Assembly (NCBI GenBank): GCA_905479595.1
Contig: CAJQND010000208.1
Span: forward strand, 1-7,583
DNA from: an uncultured Hyphomicrobiales bacterium
Lineage (GTDB): Bacteria > Pseudomonadota > Alphaproteobacteria > Rhizobiales > CAJQND01
Direction of reading: 5' to 3'
Length of the DNA: 7,583 bases
The position numbers and the translations under genes were made by a program. This document shows positions 1 to 5,950 of the stretch, one piece after another. The first letter of the stretch is position 1; the number at the start of each line of letters is the position of its first letter. The notes beneath the pieces were generated by a model. That model ran no database searches. It had not been told where the DNA came from and saw only the letters and a program-made list of their open reading frames with translations.

Positions 1-681
1 GGGCGTTTCTTCACGCAGGGTGCATTGTGCAGTCACCTTTCCCAGCCGCAATACGGTGGCATGGTCACATAGGGCTTTGATTTCATCCAACTTGTGGGAA
101 ATGTAGAGAATTGAGCACCCTTCTGACGCAAGCCTGCGCAAAGTCTCAAACAGCTTGTCCACTTCTTGCGGAGTGAGCACAGATGTGGGCTCATCCATGA
201 TCAGGAGTTTTGGTTTCTGCACCAGGCAGCGGATGATTTCGACCCGCTGGCGTTCGCCTACCGACAGGGCGTGAATATGTTGATGGGGATTGATCGGCAA
301 ACCATAGCGCGCAGAGATTTCACCAATTTCATCAGCCAGCTTGTTAAGGTCGTGGTTGGGGTCGATGCCGAGTGAAATGTTTTCTGCAACCGTAAGGGTT
401 TCAAACAAGTTGAAATGCTGAAATACCATACCAATACCAAGCGCACGGGCATGGTTGGGACTGGTCACAGTGACCGGTTCTCCATCCCACAACATGGTTC
501 CTGAATCTGGCTTGACCACCCCATAGATGATTTTCACCAAAGTGGATTTACCTGCACCATTTTCCCCCAGCAGCGCATGTATCTCGCCGGGCATCACTTT
601 CAGATCGACATGATCATTGGCCAGGCAGCCCGGGTAGTGTTTGACCACCTGGCGCATTTCCAATTGTGGCGACGTCACCAT
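1..681 (-). CDS. ABC transporter ATP-binding protein, Bmp/NupO (nucleoside/simple sugar) type, 3' end cut by window edge
   Basis: Cytoplasmic ATPase subunit that would power uptake of a small polar solute. The frame opens at ATG 681 and stays open for 227 codons to base 1; family members are about 500 residues with two ATPase domains, so only the first domain is visible. Seen: Walker A GENGAGKST (39-47), Q-loop Gln88 in GMVFQHFNL, signature LSVGERQRVEII (139-150), Walker B LLIMDEPTSVLT (159-170, catalytic Glu164) and H-loop His196 in YISHKLDE. The combination of GMVxQHF, LTVAENISLG and LSVGERQR is typical of the YufO/NupO branch that works with Bmp lipoproteins and two permeases; those partners should lie left of the window. 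It starts 7 bases after the thiolase stop with no clear Shine-Dalgarno, which suggests translational coupling. Ribose- or galactose-type ATPases are the alternative; the substrate is unknown. Confidence 0.93.
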   Translation of the reverse strand, partial: MVTSPQLEMRQVVKHYPGCLANDHVDLKVMPGEIHALLGENGAGKSTLVKIIYGVVKPDSGTMLWDGEPVTVTSPNHARALGIGMVFQHFNLFETLTVAENISLGIDPNHDLNKLADEIGEISARYGLPINPHQHIHALSVGERQRVEIIRCLVQKPKLLIMDEPTSVLTPQEVDKLFETLRRLASEGCSILYISHKLDEIKALCDHATVLRLGKVTAQCTLREETP

Positions 682-688
682 GTTTTTG

Positions 689-1891
689 CTATACCCGCTC
701 AAGCGCAATCGCGATGCCTTGGCCAACGCCAATGCACATCGTCGCCAATGCATAGCGTCCGCCCTTGGCCTGAAGCTCAAGCGCCGCCGTGCCGGTGATA
801 CGTGCACCAGACATTCCCAGAGGATGACCAAGCGCAATCGCCCCGCCATTCGGGTTCACATATGCGGCGTCTTCAGGAATATCGAGATCGCGCAACACCG
901 CAATACCTTGTGATGCAAATGCCTCGTTCAGTTCCACCACATCAAAATCAGATGGTTTGAGCCCAAGATTGGCACAGAGTTTTCGGGTGGCGGGAGCTGG
1001 GCCAAATCCCATGATGCGCGGCTCTAACCCCGCAACTGCGCCGCCGAGTACCCGGGCAATCGGGGTCAAGCCATGGGTTTTGGCCGCCTCTTCAGATGCA
1101 ATGATCATCGCCGCCGAACCATCATTGACACCAGACGCGTTGCCCGCTGTCACTGTACCATTCTTGCGAAACGGTGTGCCGAGACTGGCAAGCTTTTCGA
1201 GACTCGTCAGGCGCGGGTGTTCATCCTTTTCCACCACTAACGGGTCTCCCTTGCGCTGGGGAATGATTACCGGTGAAATCTCTTGCGCCAGGCGGCCTTT
1301 TTCTTGGGCAGCAGCTGCTTTTTGTTGGGAATGCAAGGCGAATGCGTCCTGGTTTTCGCGCGAAATATCAAAATCTTCTGCTACGTTTTCCCCGGTTTCC
1401 GGCATGGATTCCACGCCATATTGCGCCTTTAATACCGGGTTGATGAAGCGCCAGCCAATCGTTGTGTCATAGATCTCTGCGTTGCGCGAAAACGCTGCCG
1501 AGGCTTTCGGCATAACGAACGGTGCCCGTGACATGCTTTCAACACCGCCAGCGATCATTAGCTGGGTTTCGCCGGCTTTGATCGCGCGGGCACTTTGGAT
1601 CACCGCATCCATGCCTGAGCCGCATAACCGATTAAGGGTTGCTCCGGCGATTGTGGTTGGAAGCCCCGCCAGCAAGGTCGCCATGCGCGCCACATTACGG
1701 TTATCCTCACCAGCTTGATTGGCGCAGCCATAAAGCACATCGTCCACCGCCTCCCAGTCAATATCAGTGTGCTTGGCTTTAAGCGCTGAGAGCGGCACTG
1801 CGGCGAGATCATCCGTACGCACCGAAGAAAGTGCGCCGCCAAATCGCCCTATCGGCGTGCGGGTGTAAGAGCAGATAAAGGCTTCTGACAT
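689..1891 (-). CDS. pcaF: Thiolase, 3-oxoadipyl-CoA thiolase (PcaF/PaaJ)-like acetyl-CoA acyltransferase
   Basis: Cytosolic thiolase that cleaves a 3-oxoacyl-CoA with CoA to give acetyl-CoA and a shortened acyl-CoA; in the best-matching family the substrate is 3-oxoadipyl-CoA, giving succinyl-CoA plus acetyl-CoA, the last step of the beta-ketoadipate and phenylacetate routes. The protein is 400 residues, normal for the family. The active site is complete: nucleophile Cys90 in LNRLCGSGMD, His356 in GGAIALGHPLGMSGAR and Cys386 in MCIGVGQG. The segment YGCANQAGEDNRNVARM (54-70) is characteristic of PcaF/PaaJ rather than biosynthetic PhaA. The ATG at 1891 is chosen because AAGGA (1901-1905) sits 9 bases upstream; the frame is open 99 bases further, but that part runs back into the reductase gene. 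It lies 22 bases after the reductase stop. The exact acyl chain is inferred from similarity; a general acetyl-CoA acetyltransferase is possible. Confidence 0.93.
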   Translation of the reverse strand: MSEAFICSYTRTPIGRFGGALSSVRTDDLAAVPLSALKAKHTDIDWEAVDDVLYGCANQAGEDNRNVARMATLLAGLPTTIAGATLNRLCGSGMDAVIQSARAIKAGETQLMIAGGVESMSRAPFVMPKASAAFSRNAEIYDTTIGWRFINPVLKAQYGVESMPETGENVAEDFDISRENQDAFALHSQQKAAAAQEKGRLAQEISPVIIPQRKGDPLVVEKDEHPRLTSLEKLASLGTPFRKNGTVTAGNASGVNDGSAAMIIASEEAAKTHGLTPIARVLGGAVAGLEPRIMGFGPAPATRKLCANLGLKPSDFDVVELNEAFASQGIAVLRDLDIPEDAAYVNPNGGAIALGHPLGMSGARITGTAALELQAKGGRYALATMCIGVGQGIAIALERV

Positions 1892-1900
1892 TGGTGTGTT

Positions 1901-1905
1901 TCCTT
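1901..1905 (-). promoter_or_regulatory. Ribosome binding site of the thiolase
   Basis: On the minus strand AAGGA lies 9 bases before ATG 1891. It fixes the thiolase start there rather than at the longer open frame beginning at 1990, whose extra 33 codons overlap the reductase tail and do not resemble a thiolase N-terminus. Confidence 0.7.
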
Positions 1906-1913
1906 GATGCAGT

Positions 1914-3134
1914 TCAACCGCGCATGAGATCGCGAATAGGGATAGACGGGTCTGCCAGTTGTGCCGGGTCCGGGTTGATCTTTTTGGCAATCATCATTTT
2001 TGCAGCCATGAAGTCTTTTGGCGCGCTGACCGCTTCGCAGGCGATTATGCCCTCAGAACCGTAATGGAAAACCGAAAAACTGTCCGTCTCTTCACCCTGA
2101 CGCACAACCGCGTTTGTCGAACCAGTAATCAATCCAGCGATTTGCAGGCGCAGATCGAACTGGTCTGACCAGAACCATGGCAAGGCTGAATAAGGTTTTG
2201 GCGTGCCACATATGACTTGAGAGGCGGTCCGCGCCTGATCAACGGCATTCTGGACAGATTCAAGCCGCATCCGTGTTCCGGCAAAGGCATTTGGATGGTT
2301 GGTGCAATCGCCTATTGCCAAAATTTCATGATCAGTTGTGCGGCAGAGTTCATCCACCACAATGCCATTATCCGTCTCAAGCCCCGCTTCGCTTGCGAGT
2401 TCAGAATTGGGCAAAACGCCAATGCCGATAACGACAAGGTCGCTGGCAAGCGTACTGCCATCTGCAAGCTCAACGGCTTCTACCGCGGCCTCTCCGTTAA
2501 GTGCAGAAATTCCGACGCCGGTTTTCACGCTCACCCCCTGAGCTTCATGGTGAGCTTTATAGAAGGCAGATATCTCATTTGAAACCGCCCGCCCCATAAG
2601 CCGGTCTGCCGCTTCCAGCACAGTAACATTCAACCCGGCCTTGGCAGCCGACGCGGCAATTTCCAGACCAATAAACCCACCCCCGATAACGGTTAAATTT
2701 TTGCCCGCCGCCATTGCCTGTTGCAATGCGAGGGCATCATCCAGCGTTCTAAGATAATGCACCCCGGAAAGCTTCGCGTCGGGCACTGGCAGCTCACGCA
2801 CCCGGGTTCCTGTTGCCAGCACGAGTGTATCGTAGGAAAGCGTTTTTCCATCGCTCAGAACAACACTCTTTGCCACACGATCAATTTTCTCGACGCGCTT
2901 ACCTAAAACAAGATCAACCGAGATATCATCATAGCCACCCGCTTGGCGCAGATAGAGATCATCTACGGTTTCCGTCCCGGCAATCAGGCCTTTTGATAAT
3001 GGCGGGCGCTGATAAGGCGCATAGGGTTCATCACCAATCAGAGTGATTTTCCCCTCAAACCCGTCCATACGCAGGCTTTGCGCCAATTGCCCTGCCGCGT
3101 GGCCTGCCCCAGCAACAACTACATGTTTTGTCAC
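1914..3134 (-). CDS. FAD-dependent NAD(P)H:ferredoxin reductase (rhodocoxin/putidaredoxin reductase type)
   Basis: Flavoprotein that passes electrons from NAD(P)H to a small [2Fe-2S] ferredoxin, which feeds a Rieske oxygenase or a P450. The protein is 406 residues, the usual family length. Order of elements: N-terminal FAD-binding GAGHAAGQ (9-16), YQRPPLSKGL (41-50) typical of this group, LVLATGTR (104-111), NAD-binding GGGFIGLE (151-158), second FAD motif ILAIGDC (271-277), and the C-terminal reductase domain with PWFWSDQFDLRLQIAGL (319-335). The start is GTG at 3134, backed by GGAG 8 bases upstream; the next in-frame ATG would remove the FAD motif. It is the first gene of the minus-strand operon and diverges from the Rieske oxygenase, so it is the probable electron donor for that enzyme (inference). 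No ferredoxin gene is visible in the window, and this reductase type carries no [2Fe-2S] domain itself. P450 support is the alternative, but no P450 is seen. Confidence 0.93.
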   Translation of the reverse strand: MTKHVVVAGAGHAAGQLAQSLRMDGFEGKITLIGDEPYAPYQRPPLSKGLIAGTETVDDLYLRQAGGYDDISVDLVLGKRVEKIDRVAKSVVLSDGKTLSYDTLVLATGTRVRELPVPDAKLSGVHYLRTLDDALALQQAMAAGKNLTVIGGGFIGLEIAASAAKAGLNVTVLEAADRLMGRAVSNEISAFYKAHHEAQGVSVKTGVGISALNGEAAVEAVELADGSTLASDLVVIGIGVLPNSELASEAGLETDNGIVVDELCRTTDHEILAIGDCTNHPNAFAGTRMRLESVQNAVDQARTASQVICGTPKPYSALPWFWSDQFDLRLQIAGLITGSTNAVVRQGEETDSFSVFHYGSEGIIACEAVSAPKDFMAAKMMIAKKINPDPAQLADPSIPIRDLMRG

Positions 3135-3142
3135 TAATTTTT

Positions 3143-3146
3143 CTCC
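3143..3146 (-). promoter_or_regulatory. Ribosome binding site that selects the GTG start of the reductase
   Basis: GGAG on the minus strand sits 8 bases before the GTG at 3134-3132. It supports this rare start codon over the absence of any suitable ATG ahead of the FAD motif. Confidence 0.65.
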
Positions 3147-3191
3147 GCCCCGTATTCGCGCAAAAGAGCTGCGATCCAGAAGTTAGTTTAG

Positions 3192-3220
3192 AGTGTATTC
3201 ACCCTATGTCCGCGCGGCAA
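3192..3220 (-). promoter_or_regulatory. Candidate promoter of the reductase-thiolase-ABC operon
   Basis: On the minus strand TTGCCG (3220-3215, 4 of 6 matches to the -35 consensus) is followed after 17 bases by TACACT (3197-3192, 4 of 6 matches to -10). This would start the transcript near 3185 and give a leader of about 50 bases before the GTG at 3134. The match is only fair, and a regulated promoter helped by an activator is possible. Confidence 0.3.
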
Positions 3221-3231
3221 GGCGACGCGCG
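3211..3231. repeat. Pair of CGCGCG boxes in the divergent control region
   Basis: Two copies of the self-complementary hexamer CGCGCG (3211-3216 and 3226-3231) are separated by 9 bases, so the unit reads as both a direct and an inverted repeat, about 15 bases centre to centre. The first box ends inside the candidate -35 of the minus-strand promoter, and the second ends just before the plus-strand -35. It could be a binding site for a regulator of both promoters; chance in a GC-rich patch is also possible. Confidence 0.35.
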
Positions 3232-3234
3232 AAC

Positions 3235-3263
3235 TTTACAATTAAACGATTATTCGATATTAT
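3235..3263 (+). promoter_or_regulatory. Predicted sigma-70 promoter of the TetR-Rieske fusion operon
   Basis: TTTACA (3235-3240, 5 of 6 to TTGACA) and TATTAT (3258-3263, 5 of 6 to TATAAT) are separated by exactly 17 bases in the most AT-rich strip of the window. Transcription would begin near 3270, leaving about 30 bases before the ATG at 3301. This rules out the longer open frame starting at 3193, which lies upstream of the promoter. Confidence 0.6.
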
Positions 3264-3274
3264 TAAACATTCAA
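3241..3274. promoter_or_regulatory. Candidate operator for the TetR domain: repeated ATTAAAC plus an imperfect palindrome over the -10 box
   Basis: The heptamer ATTAAAC occurs at 3241-3247, right after the -35, and again at 3262-3268 in the -10, exactly 21 bases apart (two helical turns, same face). The second copy belongs to TTAAACATTCAA (3263-3274); its reverse complement TTGAATGTTTAA differs at two positions from the symmetric TTGAACGTTCAA that I recall for BetI-type operators (from memory, unchecked). Four of the six base pairs in the dyad are symmetric. A repressor bound here would block the promoter, which is the usual way TetR proteins act. This is an inference from position and form. 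Confidence 0.4.
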
Positions 3275-3285
3275 ATTATAACTTT

Positions 3286-3290
3286 GTGGA
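3286..3290 (+). promoter_or_regulatory. Weak ribosome binding site of the fusion gene
   Basis: GTGGA lies 10 bases before ATG 3301. It is modest but is the best site near a start that leaves a normal TetR N-terminus, and it falls downstream of the predicted transcription start. Confidence 0.45.
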
Positions 3291-3300
3291 CGTAAATCTG

Positions 3301-5070
3301 ATGAACAAGGCAAGTGTACCAAGCCACGCCCGGTTGGCTCCGGATGTACGGCGCGAGCAGCTCATTGCCGCTGCAATAAAAGCTATTTCAATCCACGGTC
3401 TATCCAATGTCACCTTGAACAAGGTGGGGGACGCCGCCGGGTTAACCGCCAGCATGGTCAACTTCCATTTCCACAACAAACAGGCGCTGCTCACAGCCAC
3501 TTTGAAACATGTTGCGCGCGAGTATACGGATGCTTGTGAGGCCGCAATTGCTGATGCGGGCGATGATCCATCCGCCGCATTGATGGGATTGATCGCAGCC
3601 AGCTTCAATCCAGAAATATGTGAGCCCGGAAGAGTTTCCCTGTGGTACGCGTTCTGGAGCGAAAGCCGCACCCGGCAGGATTACATGGACATTTGCGGGC
3701 AATCAGATACCGCATTTTATGAGTCTATCCACACAATGATTTCGCAATTGGCCATTTGTACCAACTCTACCATAGATGTCCACGCGGCAACGCTAGGGCT
3801 CACAGGTATGGTAGATGCCTTGTGGCAGAATATGCTGGCAGTTCCTGATACCTTTAACCGCGCCAGTGCAATTGAAGTGTGCCGTAATTACCTGATGAAC
3901 CTGTTGCCCAGTTTTGCAGCCGAGCCAGCACTTGAACTGGCGCCGGATAAAGCTGGCGAAAACACACACGAACTGCCGCGCACATTGCCTGCATGGACGT
4001 ACTGCTCGCAAAGTTTTTTCGACAAGGAAATGCAGAGCATCCACAAACCTGCCTGGCATATCGTCTGCCATGTCAATGATGTGCCTGACAATGGCGATTA
4101 CACAACTTTTGAAGGGCTCGGCGAGCGCGCCTTCGTGATGCGCGGTGAAGATGGTGTACTTCGCGCGTTCCACAATGTCTGCCCACATCGCGCGCACGCA
4201 GTGCTGAAAGGTGAACGTGGATCGTGCAAGGGGATTATCCGTTGCCCATATCATTCATGGGGCTTTGGCCATGATGGAGAACTCAAGGCTATTGCTGCAC
4301 AAAAGACATTTCCGCCTTTTGACAATGGTGAATTTGGCCTGAAGCCACTGGAACTTGAAGTGTTCCTGGGGCTGGTGTTCATCCGTTTCATTCCAGGCGG
4401 CGAAAGCGTTGCTGAACGCTATGGCGTGTACATGGATGAAATGAAACCTTACGGATTTGAAGACATGGTTCCCATTGCGCCAATCTATGATGAGGTGCTC
4501 AAGGCGGACTGGAAAAATGTCTGGGACAATTACCTGGAAGACTATCACTTTCCAACTGGCCACCCAGGTCTGTTCGGATTGATGACACCTGATTATGACC
4601 GTGAGCCAAATGACAAAACCCGGACCGTCAGGCTTTCTCATGCCATGCGTGAAAAAACCAAGGGGGGCTGGTCAGCCGAGCGCTATGCATCGCTTTTGCC
4701 CGAGATGACCCACCTGCCGCAAAACCAGCGGCGGCGTTGGAGTTACTTCTTTATGTATCCATCCGTATCGCTGGATGTATATCCCGACACCATGGATTTC
4801 TTTCATGTGGTGCCAACAGCACCAGGCGAATGCCGGTTGCGGGTGGGTATTTATGGCAAACCCAACCCAAGCCGCGAACTGAAGGCAGCGCAATTCTTGA
4901 GTTCACGAATTGCATGGCAGGTGCACAGCGAAGATATTGCACTGATTGAATCGGTCCAGGGCGGGCTTTCAACATCGGGATACAGAACCGGGCTACTCGG
5001 ACAAAAAGAAATCGCTGCCCATGCGTTGCAGCGTTGGGTGGGCGAAGATATGCCGGAAATTCAATCTTAA
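3301..5070 (+). CDS. BetI-like TetR repressor fused to a Rieske non-heme iron oxygenase alpha subunit
   Basis: One uninterrupted frame of 589 residues encodes two whole proteins. Residues about 15-205 are a TetR regulator: helix-turn-helix around NVTLNKVGDAAGLTASMVNFHF (split at 36-57) with the FHFHNKQALL ending, and a BetI-like ligand domain (SLWYAFWSESR, 113-123; LTGMVDALW, 167-175). After a linker of about 20 residues (206-225) comes a complete oxygenase. Its Rieske cluster ligands are Cys294, His296, Cys315 and His318 (CPH and CPYH). Catalytic iron ligands are His416 and His421 (YHFPTGH) and Asp545 (HSEDIALIESVQ), with Glu413 placed as the bridge between centres. Oxygenases of this kind hydroxylate or demethylate small molecules with O2 and electrons from a reductase. 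ATG 3301 is preferred because the promoter lies just upstream. No internal start with a good ribosome site precedes the oxygenase part. The substrate is unknown; quaternary amine or carboxylic acid are the leading options. Confidence 0.9.
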   Translation: MNKASVPSHARLAPDVRREQLIAAAIKAISIHGLSNVTLNKVGDAAGLTASMVNFHFHNKQALLTATLKHVAREYTDACEAAIADAGDDPSAALMGLIAASFNPEICEPGRVSLWYAFWSESRTRQDYMDICGQSDTAFYESIHTMISQLAICTNSTIDVHAATLGLTGMVDALWQNMLAVPDTFNRASAIEVCRNYLMNLLPSFAAEPALELAPDKAGENTHELPRTLPAWTYCSQSFFDKEMQSIHKPAWHIVCHVNDVPDNGDYTTFEGLGERAFVMRGEDGVLRAFHNVCPHRAHAVLKGERGSCKGIIRCPYHSWGFGHDGELKAIAAQKTFPPFDNGEFGLKPLELEVFLGLVFIRFIPGGESVAERYGVYMDEMKPYGFEDMVPIAPIYDEVLKADWKNVWDNYLEDYHFPTGHPGLFGLMTPDYDREPNDKTRTVRLSHAMREKTKGGWSAERYASLLPEMTHLPQNQRRRWSYFFMYPSVSLDVYPDTMDFFHVVPTAPGECRLRVGIYGKPNPSRELKAAQFLSSRIAWQVHSEDIALIESVQGGLSTSGYRTGLLGQKEIAAHALQRWVGEDMPEIQS

Positions 5071-5127
5071 GAAAAACGTCTCGACACACCCATTCCACAC
5101 ACCTAACTTACCCGTTCGACTAATGGC

Positions 5128-5133
5128 AGGGAG
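5128..5133 (+). promoter_or_regulatory. Ribosome binding site that fixes the start of the alpha/beta hydrolase
   Basis: AGGGAG is 10 bases before ATG 5144. The upstream in-frame ATG at 5123 has no such site, and still earlier starts overlap the oxygenase gene and add residues foreign to the fold. Confidence 0.65.
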
Positions 5134-5143
5134 CACGGGTACA

Positions 5144-5950
5144 ATGATGTTGAAACTTGGGGCCGGACAGGCACTCTATTATGAATATGAAGCGCCAGCA
5201 CCCGGCAAGCCGGTGTTCGTGTTCATCAATGCGTTGACGGGAAGTACGACCGCCTGGCAAGCGGAAATCGGGCCAATATTGCGCAAACAGGGCTTTGGCA
5301 CATTGTGTTATAATTTTCGCGGCCAGGCAGAAAGCGTGTTTGCGGAAGGTGAAGTTCTAGACGCAGACACAATCACTGGCGATCTTATGAAGCTGGTAGA
5401 GGAAATCGCCCCGCCAGATCCCATTCTCGTGGGGCTATCCATCGGCGGGCTTTATGGCGCGCAAGCCTTCCTCAAAGGCATGAACGTGCACGGGCTCGTG
5501 CTCATCAACACCTTGCGCAAACCGGGCACGGTTCTATCCTGGATCAATGAAGCGGCCTCCCGCGCGGCAGGCCTCGGCGGTGCCGGGTTAATTATGGATA
5601 TGTACCTGCCCATGTTGGTGGGTCCGGTTTTTCTGGAAAAAATGCGCGGCAATTGCTTAGGTGATGCGCCGTACACTGCAATGGAAGAAAGCGAGGGTGC
5701 AATGCAACTCATGCTCCATTCGCGCAGCGCAAACTGGGATGTAGATTACGAAAAACTTTCTCTGCCAGTGCTCGTGATGACCGGTCTCCGCGACCGTGTT
5801 TTCTATAATGCTGCTGACGTTGCTGAATTGCAAAAACGCCTGAGCAATGTGCGTGAAATTACCTATGCTGATTACGGTCATTTGCTGCCAATGGAGGCCG
5901 GGGCAGAAACCGCAAGCGCCCTAGCAGGGTTTGCGGACAGTATTGCATGA
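5144..5950 (+). CDS. Alpha/beta hydrolase, distantly like 3-oxoadipate enol-lactonase
   Basis: Predicted cytosolic hydrolase of 268 residues with no signal peptide, probably cleaving an ester, lactone or similar bond in an intermediate of the Rieske pathway (inference). The triad is visible: Ser99 in GLSIGG, Asp217 in TGLRDRVF and His246 in YADYGHLLPME. The oxyanion region reads FINALTGSTTAW (27-38) in place of the common HG; enol-lactonases of the PcaD type have a comparable N-S-L segment there, and a thiolase of the PcaF type lies in the divergent operon. The usual D-x-RGHGxS strand is altered to YNFRGQAES (56-64). The gene starts 73 bases after the oxygenase stop, without a terminator between, and its stop overlaps the start of the permease by ATGA, so it is probably in one operon with both. 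The exact reaction cannot be told. Confidence 0.87.
   Translation: MMLKLGAGQALYYEYEAPAPGKPVFVFINALTGSTTAWQAEIGPILRKQGFGTLCYNFRGQAESVFAEGEVLDADTITGDLMKLVEEIAPPDPILVGLSIGGLYGAQAFLKGMNVHGLVLINTLRKPGTVLSWINEAASRAAGLGGAGLIMDMYLPMLVGPVFLEKMRGNCLGDAPYTAMEESEGAMQLMLHSRSANWDVDYEKLSLPVLVMTGLRDRVFYNAADVAELQKRLSNVREITYADYGHLLPMEAGAETASALAGFADSIA

Noticed and set aside
258..452. Small minus-strand frame inside the ABC ATPase, and similar antisense frames elsewhere
   Set aside because: They are shadows of well-supported genes in other frames and show no recognisable domain or ribosome site.
1892..1990. Longer thiolase start at 1990
   Set aside because: It overlaps the reductase tail, and the 33 extra residues lack any thiolase character; AAGGA supports ATG 1891.
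3193..3300. Longer N-terminus of the fusion protein starting at ATG/GTG-like 3193
   Set aside because: The codon at 3193 lies upstream of the predicted promoter and the added 36 residues are basic and unlike a TetR N-terminus. ATG 3301 gives a normal start.
4030..4032. Internal ATG preceded by AAGGA that might yield a separate Rieske protein
   Set aside because: The AAGGA touches the ATG with no spacing, and starting there would remove the first part of the oxygenase fold.
4946..5143. Long hydrolase start overlapping the oxygenase gene
   Set aside because: The extra 66 residues are an out-of-frame read of the oxygenase and the leader; AGGGAG supports ATG 5144.
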